Shown here in pieces: positions 1 through 9,523 of a stretch of DNA of 64,000 nucleotides. The stretch comes from Xiphydria camelus (taxonomy: Eukaryota; Arthropoda; Insecta; Hymenoptera; Xiphydriidae), in contig OY783191.1 in assembly GCA_963678675.1 (NCBI GenBank), positions 22,312,368 to 22,376,367 of the forward strand. The letters are read 5' to 3'. The position numbers and the translations under genes were made by a program. The notes beneath the pieces were generated by a model. That model ran no database searches. It saw only the letters and a list, made by a program, of their open reading frames with translations, and was not told the origin of the DNA. How positions within the stretch are numbered: the stretch's first letter is position 1; every line of letters starts with the position of its first letter.

Positions 1-398
1 AGCGCTTGCGCGCGTGACTGGTTTTACGCGAAATTATGATACCCAAGAAAAAACTTCCACGAGACTGAATTTTTACTAGACATTCTTCACTCATATTCGT
101 TACTCTCTTTCAAAAAAATGAAACAATTTATGTTAATACATCAAAAATAATATCTTTTACCTATAAAACATTTTTTTAAAATAAATTTTCTTGTCATAAG
201 AAATTATGCTTGAACTAAGAAAAATGTACATATTCCTTCAGGTGTTCAGAAAACATTTCCTTGATTCAAGACAATAAATCTAACGTAATTAATTGTTTCT
301 CTCAGCGCACATCTACAAATCAAATTAATCTTACTAATATTTTTTGTAATATATGCAGGTACACACCCACGATGAAGGTACAAAGAATATTAATTGAA
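1..398. other. AT-rich non-coding stretch
   Basis: I see no gene, repeat or RNA here. The sequence is AT-rich with short poly-A and poly-T runs, and no open frame or inverted repeat of note. Confidence 0.5.
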
Positions 399-716
399 CT
401 ACCGTACCTGCCACTGGGCTTTCCTCCACAGCGCTAAGCAATAGCGGATCGCCGGTACCCGCTGATTGTGAGTGAACCCACTTTCTTTTCTTTCTGTGCC
501 TGACACTTCTTCCTTTATGGATAATAGTATGGTAGGACGCCCTTCCTCCATTGATATTAGGTCAACCAATAAGTCGCCCGAAGAAAAGCTTACCACCATG
601 CTACACAAACGAAGAGAGAAGTCTCCAGCGTAGGAGAAGGAAAAATGGGCCTCACATTGAGCACAGGCACCGGCAACCGCCATTGACTGACGCCGTAAAG
701 AAAAATTCGTGCCCAC
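399..716 (-). other. Unassigned open frame, 105 codons
   Basis: An open frame runs without stops on the minus strand and ends in a CAG-GTACGG sequence that could be a splice donor at about 410. The translation starts MGTNFSLRRQSMAVAGACAQ and has four cysteines, but I recognise no domain. The plus strand of the same stretch also holds a short ATG frame (about 519-632), so the openness may be chance. It could be an exon or an old element fragment. No function is proposed. Confidence 0.15.
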
Positions 717-916
717 AGTAATATGTATATGTATACACTCTAGCTAAATTACAACTCTGATTAGAGTTATAACATTATGAAATAGTATTTTTAGAATAGG
801 TATTTCACGAAATCAGTAGGGAGTCAAGTCAGGTATTTCCATCAAAATGCAAATAGATATACCTCCACTCACCGCCTGCACAAAAGAACGGCTTATAACT
901 CGAAGTTCATATTTAA

Positions 917-1694
917 CCCTTAACTGGTCAGGTGCAATTTTTTTACACTAACGGTCAGTTGGAGTCTGACAGACTCCTGGGCTTATTTGATAAGAAAAAA
1001 AAACAATTTTTTTTAAAAACTATATTGAACTTAAAAGGAATACACTTTTTCTTAAATAATAAAAATGCATGAACATATTCGTTAATAAATCAATGCTGAG
1101 ACAATATATATATAAAGCGACTAACCAATTTTCCTCAATTTTCAGAACTTGAATGAAAGAATAATAAAAAACTGAAATATGTATTTTTTTATAATTATAG
1201 TTATTAAACATAAACTAACGTAACTTAGTTGTAAATTTAGTTCCAAAAATGATAACCCAGTACATTACAGCATGCCCTAAACTTCTAGCTTTTCTGCACA
1301 TGCATTGCATATAGGCTTGGAACACTGTAGACAGATAGCCTGATTGCACTGCAAGCAAAGGTATTTAGTCTTACGATGTTTCGTAGTAGGACACAAGTAG
1401 CAATATTTCTTCAAAATTCTTGTCCGTAGCGCACGCTTTTGATGGTCCAGCCATGTTCGCAATGATATGAAATAATGTTAACCGACATGTTGAGTCTGAC
1501 AGACTCCTAAAGATTAAATTTATAATACTGCACAGTCAGCAATGCTCCCACCACTCTGTAAATCACGTGACAAATTCTGTACCAATAGAAGATAGATTAG
1601 GTGGAGAAGTAAGCTTAAGAGGAGTGGCGTTCTAGAAATATCTGGACAAATCTAAACGACGGAGTCTGTGAGACTTCACATGACCAGTTAAGGG
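917..1694. mobile_element. Non-autonomous piggyBac-like element flanked by TTAA
   Basis: Inverted ends CCCTTAACTGGTCA lie at 917-930 and 1681-1694. TTAA sits immediately outside at 913-916 and 1695-1698, the target duplication expected for piggyBac, whose ends begin with CCC. Inside is the C-terminal cysteine-rich tail of a piggyBac transposase on the minus strand (1277-1462). Near each end is a GAGTCTGACAGACTC palindrome (about 962-976 and 1492-1506), with a weaker version near 1660. At 778 bp it lacks the DDD catalytic domain, so it could only have moved with help from another copy. Confidence 0.82.
1277..1462 (-). pseudogene. piggyBac transposase C-terminal Cys-rich domain fragment
   Basis: The minus-strand translation (61 codons) contains KKYCYLCPTTKHRKTKYLCL followed by CNQAICLQCSKPICNACAEK. 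This is the C-x2-C ... C-x2-C ... C-x2-C zinc-binding tail that closes piggyBac transposases and binds the element ends in that family. The frame ends in a normal TAG just after the last cysteines. Everything upstream (N-terminus and DDD catalytic core) is missing, and the first codon is TTG, so this is a relic rather than an intact gene. It lies inside a TTAA-flanked element with piggyBac-type ends, which supports the assignment. Confidence 0.75.
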
Positions 1695-1698
1695 TTAA

Positions 1699-2324
1699 AA
1701 AAAATGCAAGTCTCTTTCTCTCTTCCTCTCTTACTTTTCCTCGCTCCCTTCTGCCCCTCTCGTCCCTCCCTCTCTTTCCATTCGTTTTTTTTCTGAAAGC
1801 AGGAGTAGGAGATATCACATTTTTCTACGCGAACTGCTTCTCATTCGAGGGTCTAGATTGCCCCTCGCTAAAGAGCCCGATTCGCATATGAGAGTCTTTT
1901 TTTCTCTCTATTCGACGCAACCTGCGCGTAGACACGTTCCACTTGGCACGATATATTATACGCAAATTCCTCGGTCCCTTTACGTCACAAATCATCCGTA
2001 CGATCTCGCATGTCATCGACCCATCGTACGGTTTGGGTGGTTCGAAAATTACCACTGTACTATAATCGTGATCGGAAAGTTTTTCTACACGGATAAAAAA
2101 TATAGATTTGGTTAATGTTTTAGGATGACACCTGTTTTTCATTAAAAAATCTGAACCAATTTTATATATTACCCCTTCTAGTTAATAAACTTTTAATTTT
2201 ATCGACAGTTTGTTCTCTACAATTAGAAATACGTAGACTTTGATAGCTTTGATAGAAACGTTGTAAACTTCTATATCTATAAAATATTTTTCGTGTCGAT
2301 TTTAAGTAGGTACCGTAGCACTGA
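1699..2324. other. Intergenic; pyrimidine tract and overlapping unassigned frames
   Basis: A pyrimidine-rich tract covers about 1710-1790. Open frames of 85-105 codons overlap on both strands at 1825-2142, but neither resembles a known protein. I see no other feature. Confidence 0.3.
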
Positions 2325-2582
2325 TAACCTGGCTAGAAATCTAACCGGGTATGCCTGATTTCCCGTAAGAACCTGATCAGGGTAAGGTCAGGCTCCCCCG
2401 AACAAGGTATACCCCGAGAAGGCCCTGTATACCTGATCATCAGAAAGAGGTGAAAGTTGCCTGAACAAGGCATACCTCAGATGTCCCTCATCAGGGAGAT
2501 CCCCTCCTGATAAGGGGTTTACCTGAAAAAGGCATACCCGAGACGGCCCTTGCGGATAGAGCGCATATCAGGATGCCCTCGC
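2325..2582. repeat. Word-repeat patch built on CCTGATCAGG / CCTGAACAAGGCATACC
   Basis: Within about 260 bp the words CCTGAT(C)AGG, AAGGCATACC and GAGACGGCCCT recur with small changes. Three related units start near 2397, 2460 and 2522, giving a spacing of about 62 bp. Outside it the sequence returns to ordinary AT-rich DNA. The left edge (CCTGGCTAGAAATCTAACCGGG, from about 2328) resembles the left edge of the patch near 28.3 kb. Confidence 0.55.
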
Positions 2583-3731
2583 ATTTTTAAATCGTGATTA
2601 GACATTAATTTATTGACAGACGTTTATATATCCTTAAAATGGAGGATAATAAATGTCTAAAATTAATTCACTTCAAAACTTTTTGGAGTTTTCCTCAGCG
2701 ATGAACAGATTCAGAAAAATTTCGTCCCTGACTATGACTAAAATTCGTTTTGAGATATTTGAAATCGGTTAAATTCTACTTGGTAGATTTGAAAGAAGTT
2801 TGATATTTGATAATATGTAATATTTGTCTGGATTTATATCCTGCACCGCATGCAATGTCAAAAATTATCTTGAGTGTGTTCATTGCCAGCTAACTTATGA
2901 CAATTTTTAAATTTATATTAATGATTTTTGCGAGTATTCGAAAATTAATATAATTATACGTAGAGAATTGTCATTAATTGAAGATCTTGGTGGAAAAAAA
3001 TAGTAAGCCACATTATGTCAATTCCGCCAAGAGACTTGTCTATAACTTATGTTAGGTACTTTATTTATGCCAAAAAATAAGTATTTTTAAACATAAATTC
3101 TATTTCGCAAAGAAAAAAGCAAAAATGTGGTTCTTTCTCTATAAAGTGATTTCGCTTATATTACCTACTACTCTCTCTACTCTGCAGTTATATATCTTTC
3201 AAAACTCTCGAGCTCGAGTACAACTTTCGCGCTTATCAGTTTGACCGAAACTTGACGCGAAGACGTTCGAAATTCGTAGATCGCAATCGACTCTCGACTT
3301 TGCGCGCAATAATTGGATCAAAACAATCGGTACACTACTTATCGGCGCGGGAGCGAGGAAGGGGTCTAATTTTCCGCGCCCCCAAGCGCGTAATCCTGAT
3401 TAGCTCCTTCCTTTCAGTAGGCCTTTCTCGGCCACATTTCAGAGCCGTTTCCCCTTGAGCGAGGACCCCTCGCGTAACTCATTAGGCGATGGAGCCCCGT
3501 GGCAGAAGCGGGTTATCTCTCACCTCAACGTGCCTGCCATCTCTGCAGCCCACCGTTATTAGCTAATGGAGGTAAAATCCGCTCCGGCCGCGCGATGGCA
3601 GCTCCGCTCCGAGGAGCGGAGCGATTTCAGCGGAACTCTCAAATTACCACGGTCCTGGAATAGACACCTACCCTCGATATATATATATATACGCGCGTGT
3701 GACGGGGACCCATCTATCTATCTTCTATCTA
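2583..3731. other. Intergenic; AT-rich then a CpG-rich islet
   Basis: No gene is recognised. From about 3200 to 3660 the base composition shifts to GC- and CpG-rich, with short palindromic stretches such as GCTCCGCTCCGAGGAGCGGAGC near 3602-3623. It may be a conserved regulatory stretch or the edge of an unseen exon, but the sequence alone does not say which. Confidence 0.3.
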
Positions 3732-3739
3732 TCTATATA

Positions 3740-4614
3740 CAGGGTGACATTTTGAAAACTTGCCACCCCAATATCTCAGAAAGTTACAGAGATTTTCTAG
3801 AAAAAGAAAATACGGTTTCGGCAGTGGAGAGGGGGAACCAAAATGACATAATCGGAGATGCACCCCCTCCAACCCCCTTAGGGGTAGCCTCTCCAACTTT
3901 GTAATCTTAAATAGCAACCCCCATGTGTGATACAGCGTTGGAAAGCTCTTTAAAAATGCTTTACAACAACATCAAATTTTGGTACCTTTCGATGAGTAAT
4001 TTTTGCGCAAATCGAGAAAGAAACTGCTAGAAGTAAGTTGTCAATTTACTTATTAAAGGTCAATTACGAGACAATAAATTTTCAAAATGATTTCCATTGA
4101 TTTTTCGGACTTTTTCAAATGTTGTTCTTGAAATTTTGCGACATTCTTGCATAATTCTCTGTTTCAGTTGGTTAATGCTTGCTGGTTGAGTTTGAAAAAC
4201 AACAGATTTCAGATGTTCCCATAAGAAGAAATCGCAGGGAGTAAGATCAGATAATGGAAATCACTTCGAAAATTTATTGTAACAATATTGACCTTTAATA
4301 AATAAATTGACAAAACTTACTTCTGGCAGTTTCTTTCTCGATTTGCGCGAAAACTACTCATCGAAAAGTACCAAAATTTTGTGTTGCTTTAAAGCATTTT
4401 TAAAGAGCTTTCCAACGCTGTATCACACATGGGGGGTTGCTATTTAAGATTACAAAGTTGGGGGGGCTACCTCTAAGGGGGTTGGAGGGGGTGCGTCTCC
4501 GATTATGTCATTTTGGTTCCCCCTCTCTACTGCCGAAACTGTATTTTTCTTTTTTAGAAAATCTCTGTAACTTTCTGAGATATTGGGGTGGCAAGTTTTC
4601 AAAATGTCACCCTG
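3740..4614. mobile_element. Long-TIR Tc1/mariner-like element nested in the Helitron
   Basis: Two arms of about 350 bp (3740-4100 and about 4262-4614) are inverted copies of each other and start CAGGGTGACATTTTG. The flanking TA at 3738-3739 and 4615-4616 is the target duplication of the IS630/Tc1/mariner group. Between and partly within the arms lies the C-terminus of a DDE transposase on the minus strand. Arms this long are unusual for mariner and allow the whole unit to fold back on itself. Confidence 0.85.
4060..4251 (-). pseudogene. Tc1/mariner-group transposase C-terminal fragment
   Basis: Read on the minus strand from 4251 to the TGA at 4060-4062, the frame gives SDLTPCDFFLWEHLKSVVFQ and ends NGNHFENLLSRN. 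The SDLTPCDFFLW block is the third catalytic aspartate region of DD(34-37)D transposases, and a GxHFExLL ending is common to the family. The rest of the protein, including the first two aspartates and the helix-turn-helix, is deleted. It sits in the loop between the inverted arms, so the element is an internal-deletion product. Confidence 0.8.
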
Positions 4615-4662
4615 TATATAAAAATGAATGTTTGCCTGTCTGTCTGTCTGTATGTCTCTTAT

Positions 4663-5146
4663 GCCTTCCTAAACCGTTCATCCGATTGCGATGAAATTTT
4701 GGGAAATGGTTGGACGCATGCCCGCGATGGTTTCTGAGTTAGTAAATCTTATACAGGGTGTTCAGAAAGTCCCAGTACGGCCGATTATCTCAGCGGGAAA
4801 ACATTTTAGAGAAAAATGTTTAATACAAAACTTTAAGGATTTTCCCTTGGCTACCCAGTGGTCGTATTGGATTTGACCTTGACCGTGACCTTTAAGGTAA
4901 TATCAAATGCCTTCCTAAACCGTTCATCCGATTGCGATGAAACTTTGGGGAATGGTTGGACGCATGCCCGCGAAGGTTTCTGAGTTAGTAAATCTTATAC
5001 AGGGTGTTCAAAAAGTACCGGTACGGATGATTATTATGCCTTCCTAAACCATTCATCCGATTGCGATGAAACTTTGGGGAATGGTTGGACGCATGCCCGC
5101 GAAGGTTTCTGAGTTAGTAAATCTTATAAAAGGTGTTCAAAAAGTA
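4663..5146 (+). repeat. Dispersed tandem copies of a Helitron internal segment
   Basis: A block beginning GCCTTCCTAAACCGTTCATC and ending in CTTATACAGGGTGTTCA or a close variant occurs at about 4663, 4909 and 5038. The same block occurs twice on the minus strand in the second Helitron fragment (42060-42364). Copy number clearly varies between elements. Confidence 0.75.
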
Positions 5147-5574
5147 CCGGTACAGATGATTATCTCAGCGGGACATCATTTTAGAGAAAAACGTTTAATA
5201 TAAAACTTTTACGATTTTTCCCTGGCTACCCAATGGTCATATTGGATTTGACATTGACAATGACCTTCTAGGTAAAATTGATTTTTTTAAATCCGAACCT
5301 CTATTTTATATACCGGAAATGGAAACCATTCCATTACCATTGACCATTATTTCCATGTGACCTTTATGGTCAGCGGAGGTCAAATTGAGGTCAAATACAG
5401 TTCGGCTTCGTACTATGAAAGCTATGGGCCCTATACAAATTCTTTTTGATAGTAGGATTTAGGATTTTTTAGTGGCTGTACAATGGTGATATTGTATTTG
5501 ACCTTGACCATGACCTTCATTTAGAATCTCCTACATCTGACATAATATTCCAAATCAGTTACACGAAAAACCCC

Positions 5575-5904
5575 TTAATGCCAACCAAATTTAATCGAGG
5601 TAACAATCATCACTGGCAAATTCAAAGGCGAAGACGTCCTCATTCACGCATACCTATGATTTCCAACGATTTAACATTCGAATTCAAGCGGCTCCAGTTC
5701 CCTTTGCCTCTTGCTTTTGCTATTACCATCAACAAATCACAAGGTCGATCGTTGACTATTGCTGGCTTAAATTTGAGAAATTCATATTTTTCACACGGCC
5801 AATTGTATGTGGCTTGCTCCAGAGTTGGCACGCCGAAAAATTTACACGTTTTTACTCCAAGTAAAAAAATAAAAAACATTGTCAATCCGCTGGCCTTAAA
5901 ATAA
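5575..5904 (+). pseudogene. Helitron Pif1-like helicase C-terminal fragment
   Basis: The plus-strand translation contains FEFKRLQFPLPLAFAITINK, then SQGRSLTIAGLNL and GQLYVACSRVGTPKNLHVF, and ends NPLALK with a stop. NKSQG and YVACSRV are the late helicase motifs of Helitron Rep-helicases. Just upstream, a second frame reads VTIITGKFKGEDVLI, so a frameshift near 5645 separates the two parts. Only about the last 110 residues survive of a protein that is usually well over 1000 residues long. Confidence 0.85.
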
Positions 5905-6038
5905 ATTAATAAAAGAAATATACTTTCCAATTTAAATTAAATACATGTGTTTTTTTAGCGGAGCATGGCTCCCTACCTATGAGTACAGATATCTGCTAAA
6001 AATTCATTAAATGACCACCAAAATCAATCCACAATCTA

Positions 6039-6066
6039 CCCGTGCGAAGCCGGGACGGGCTGCTAG
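6039..6066 (+). other. Helitron 3' terminus: hairpin plus CTAG
   Basis: CCCGT (6039-6043) pairs with ACGGG (6055-6059), and CTAG follows at 6063-6066. This is the canonical CTRR ending with an upstream hairpin that acts as the rolling-circle termination signal in Helitrons. Confidence 0.85.
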
Positions 6067-6149
6067 TTACCTATATAAGAACAAATAAAAATTATTGATC
6101 CAATTAAATACTTACTCCACTGGATGATTGTAAAATTATTTTCCTATGT

Positions 6150-6150
<1 letters not shown>

Positions 6151-6185
<35 letters not shown>
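6151..6185. repeat. (CA)n microsatellite
   Basis: An uninterrupted CA dinucleotide run of about 17 units. Confidence 0.95.
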
Positions 6186-6187
<2 letters not shown>

Positions 6188-6405
6188 AAAAAATTAATTG
6201 TAACATTTACAAAGTTTGTGGTAAAATACGGGACAAGGCCAATTTATTGTTACGATAACTACAATTTTTTTAAATTACAGCAAACGCTTGCAACTTCTAC
6301 AAGTTTTACTATAATTTTTACTAAAATTGCAGTTATCATAACATTAAATTAGCCCGTGATTAGAAGAAAACCGAAATTGGACTTTGCTTAGAGCAAGCAG
6401 TTTTA

Positions 6406-6743
6406 AAGCTGGGTCTTCACTGCGCGAAACTGTTTCGCGAAACTAGTCTCGCCTCGTGTATACTTTGTACTCACCCCGAAATTTGCTTCGCGAGTATGTT
6501 TCGAAGTGAGCCAAACGTCAGTCGGTTTTTGATCGCGCATCAAAGAGCTTCGCCTTCCGAGTGCCGCCAGTGTGAACGTGCACCGTGTGTTTCGCCGGCA
6601 CCAGTGTCTCGCACAAACTGGCGGCTCACCTTATTTTCGCCTGGAACCCGAAACGTTTCGTCCCGACACTCGCCGAACATTTTCGCGAAACAGTTTCGCG
6701 AAAGAGTTTCGCGAAAGAGTTTCGCGCAGTGAAGACCCGGCTT
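6406..6743 (+). mobile_element. MITE, family A, copy 1
   Basis: The ends AAGCTGGGTCTTCACTGCGC and GCGCAGTGAAGACCCGGCTT are inverted copies, and TA flanks both (6404-6405, 6744-6745). The interior is rich in TTTCGCGAAA palindromes, especially near the right end. A second copy in opposite orientation lies at 8855-9166. There is no coding capacity. Open frames inside it are by-products of its GC-rich palindromic make-up. Confidence 0.88.
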
Positions 6744-7691
6744 TAGAGTAACGAAAGTCTAAAGATAAGTGAAGATCCATAATTTTCTTTCCTAAACTGC
6801 CGGGTGTGAAAGTAAGATGTTCCCAATCCTAAAAGTTTTCTTCTTCGAAACTGATAAGCTGAGGTGTGGAAGTAAGGTGTCGCCTCGTAATTAACCATAG
6901 TTAGTTGCTGCCCCGTAATTCTTGCAGAGGGGAATCGTGCAAATAGCGTAAGCAAAGTGCAGTGCCTTCGTTTGAGAGAGAGTAGGTCTTTCACTTTCGC
7001 CTTTTGTGTAATAGATTTTCGTTCGTCCCTCCCTGAGACGTAACAGTCGCCTAATTTCCATTGCGCGTGGTTATCGTTTCATGGGGAATGGGTATTAATG
7101 CAATCATATTCCACTCGATCGAATGATTTCTCTGGATTCAATATTGACATCGGGATCACCTACTGAACGGCACAATTTGCACGAAATTGTGAAATTACGT
7201 GTAATACTCGTACACAAGGGCACATAGGAAATACAGTTCAAAATAAGCTCGATAAACCGAACGTTGTCGAATATCGAATACCCAATAGCGTTCAAAGCCT
7301 CTCCACATCCCCAACGCGACGATTGATACAATATAAATAGATATTCCCCGACCCGTAATATATCCCGATTTCAAGAATACAATATTTGCCTAATATCAAC
7401 GCAAAGCGTTGGAATAGCAGAGCTGCGATATCGATGACTATACATACGAATAGTCCGAGCATATATGGAGAAACAGCGCCACGCCTTGTGTTCAATTTGT
7501 TCGTCTTATGTGGGATAAATACCATGCATGTAATAATTACATATGTTTATGACAGTCAATACTGACAAAAACTGACATAAAACGCTCCCATATCAAATGA
7601 AATTATTGACGATGATGGCGCCACATACAAATAGTCTCGAACTCTATAATGATAGGAAATTGAGTATCACGCTTTCGCTACAATTTTCGCG
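6744..7691. other. Non-coding, no feature recognised
   Basis: Mixed composition with scattered stops in all frames. Frames of about 75-83 codons on the minus strand have no recognisable motifs. Confidence 0.35.
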
Positions 7692-7932
7692 TGTAAATGG
7701 AAAAGGTTGAAAGTGCCAAAACCAAAATCGTTGAAAAATCAAATAAATTTGTTTAAAACTGCAACCGTAGAGCTACTTTTCGAACGCTCTATAAAAAAAA
7801 CTGAATCAGGAGACACTTACATGCATTACTAGGTTATTGGCGATGGCATTTACACCTATTTTTATAAAAAATCTTATACAAAATCTTATTTCTACAAGAT
7901 AGGTATGGCACTTTCAGCCTTTTCCATTTACA
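7692..7932. mobile_element. Small foldback/MITE
   Basis: TGTAAATGGAAAAGGTTGAA (7692 onwards) is inverted at TTCAGCCTTTTCCATTTACA, ending at 7932. Identity continues through AAGTGCCA. The length of about 241 bp and lack of an open frame fit a MITE. No target duplication is clear. Confidence 0.6.
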
Positions 7933-8821
7933 TGCCTCAATTACCATAAACGACGCACGGAGGCAATTATAAGGAAGAAATCAAGCTTTTTATTTTATTC
8001 TTTAAAAACGGTCCTATGAACCCATCAAGATAGTTAAACGCGATCTAACTACTTCGAGACGAAAGTGCAAAATCATTGGTTCGACGCACTTTTCTTCCGA
8101 ACGAAACGCCACCGTTGGGAGTCTGTGGAGAGGGGAGGGAGTTATCTATATGTAAACCTATAAAGATGCGTAGTCACTTTTGGATATCGATCGAAATCGT
8201 TCGACTTCGATTACGAGGGAAGACGTAGACATTCCCCTTCCTATTCTTCGAATGCCACTATGCATAGGTACCGATACGAGAGGAGCGGTCCACGAACGAA
8301 CTTCAACTGGGTTATATATGAATATTTCGAGAAGCTTTGCTTAAATTCCAGGTAGAATGTTGTTTTTTTCACGTATTTTAATCCAGCGCGCGAGATTCAC
8401 TTTTACGAGGTACATTACCGACCAAAAAAATGAGAAAATTCTTACAAAGGTTATACCTACCTACCTACTCGTATCTTTTAAGCGAAGCGAGATACGGTAG
8501 AATCTTTTAAATAAATGTATTTTAATTTTAAAATCTATGCAACTTTTATACGAAAGCTTTTATTGTATCTCGCTTCGCATAAAAGATGTTTCAGAAGAAC
8601 GAAACTTTAAAGGGTTGGATCATAATTTTAAATCAAACTTAAGCGGCTATGGAAAGATAGATCCCCGTTTTTTAATAAACTTCCAATCTACTGAGTTTCA
8701 TCAACATCAAAGGTAAATTCTTAAGATGGAAGACCTTTTGAGAGTGGTGTCCCTATATTTTTGGCATGAAGTCGCGAGGACGCTGTGTTTATCACAAAAT
8801 TAAAGACTCCCGCTAGCTATA
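7933..8821. other. Non-coding with one small inverted repeat
   Basis: Nothing is recognised apart from the inverted repeat at 8475-8585. Confidence 0.35.
8475..8585. repeat. Short inverted repeat (about 20-bp arms)
   Basis: CTTTTAAGCGAAGCGAGATA (8475 onwards) is mirrored by TATCTCGCTTCGCATAAAAG (to 8585) with about 70 bp between. It may be a small MITE. Confidence 0.55.
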
Positions 8822-8854
8822 CGAGGGCAGAGTGAAAAGTCCGATACTTTTCTA

Positions 8855-9166
8855 AAGCCGGGTCTTCACTGCGCGAAACTCTTTCGCGAAAATGTTCGGC
8901 GAGTGTCGGAACGAAACGTTTCGGGTTCCAGGCGAAAATAAGGTGAGCCGCTAGTTTGCGCGAGACACTGCTGCCGGCGAAACACACGGTGCATGTTCAC
9001 ACTGACGGCACTCGGAAGGCGAAGCTCTTTGATGCGCGATCGAAAACCGACTGACGTTTGGCTCACTTCGAAACATACTCGCGAAGCAAGTTTCGGGCTG
9101 AGTACAAAGTATACACGAGGCGAGACTAGTTTCGCGAAACAGTTTCGCGCAGTGAAGACCCAGCTT
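8855..9166 (-). mobile_element. MITE, family A, copy 2, inside a mariner terminal repeat
   Basis: It is the same family as 6406-6743 but in opposite orientation: AAGCCGGGTCTTCACTGCGC at 8855 and the inverse ending CAGCTT at 9166. TA duplicates lie at 8853-8854 and 9167-9168. The two halves of the mariner end resume exactly on either side of it. Confidence 0.9.
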
Positions 9167-9168
9167 TA

Positions 9169-9420
9169 TAGATGGTGGTGCGCCCCATAGTCTGTAAAGT
9201 ACTCGTAGTCCCTTACTGCGGCGATGACCTCTTCGTTTGATGAGAATTTCTTTCCAGCCAGCCATTTTTTCAAGTCTGGGGAGAGACAGAAGTCGCAGGG
9301 AGCCAAATCCGGTGAATAAGGTGGATGCGGCAGCAATTCGAACTTCAAATTGACCAATTTCGCTGTTGCAACGGCAGACGAATTGTGGGCAGGTACATTG
9401 TCGTGGTAGAACAGAACCAT
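9169..9420 (-). pseudogene. mariner transposase C-terminal fragment
   Basis: The minus-strand translation includes LFYHDNVPAHNSSAVATAKL, then ELLPHPPYSPDLAPCDF and KKWLAGKKFSSNEEVIAAV. HDN and the D of PSD/PCD are the second and third catalytic aspartates of the DD34D mariner family. Here 35 residues separate them instead of 34, an apparent one-codon insertion. The N-terminal DNA-binding part and first aspartate are deleted, and the C-terminal end runs into the terminal repeat. This is a non-functional relic. Confidence 0.85.
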
Positions 9421-9523
9421 TTTTTTTTGGCCAAATGGGGGCGTAAGTACCTATAGGTACTCATCTTTGCGATCGCACCACCATCTACTAGAAAAGTATC
9501 GGACTTTTCACTCTGCCCTCGTA

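Larger units (their letters stand above)
3732..6066 (+). mobile_element. Helitron, degenerate, interrupted by a TIR element
   Basis: The 5' end is TCTATATA at 3732-3739, continuing as TATAAAAATGAATG at 4617-4630 after removal of an inserted element. The 3' end is CTAG at 6063-6066, preceded by a GC hairpin CCCGT...ACGGG (6039-6059), with T as the next base, as expected for Helitron insertion between A and T. A piece of Pif1-type helicase lies at about 5575-5904. Tandem copies of a roughly 100-bp segment lie at 4663-5146. The replication initiator (Rep/HUH) part and most of the helicase are gone, so it is a dead or non-autonomous copy. Confidence 0.82.
8822..9521 (-). mobile_element. Internally deleted mariner with a MITE in one terminal repeat
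   Basis: Inverted ends start CGAGGGCAGAGTGAAAAGTC at 8822 and end at 9521, with TA outside (8820-8821 and 9522-9523). The ends are about 48 bp, running inward to TAGATGGTGGTGCG. The left one is split at a TA by a 312-bp MITE. Between the ends only a C-terminal piece of a mariner transposase remains on the minus strand. Confidence 0.87.

Noticed and set aside
6496..6732. A 78-codon frame, and its relative at 8951-9265
   Set aside because: Both follow the body of the same MITE family. The palindromic GC-rich sequence keeps frames open by chance.
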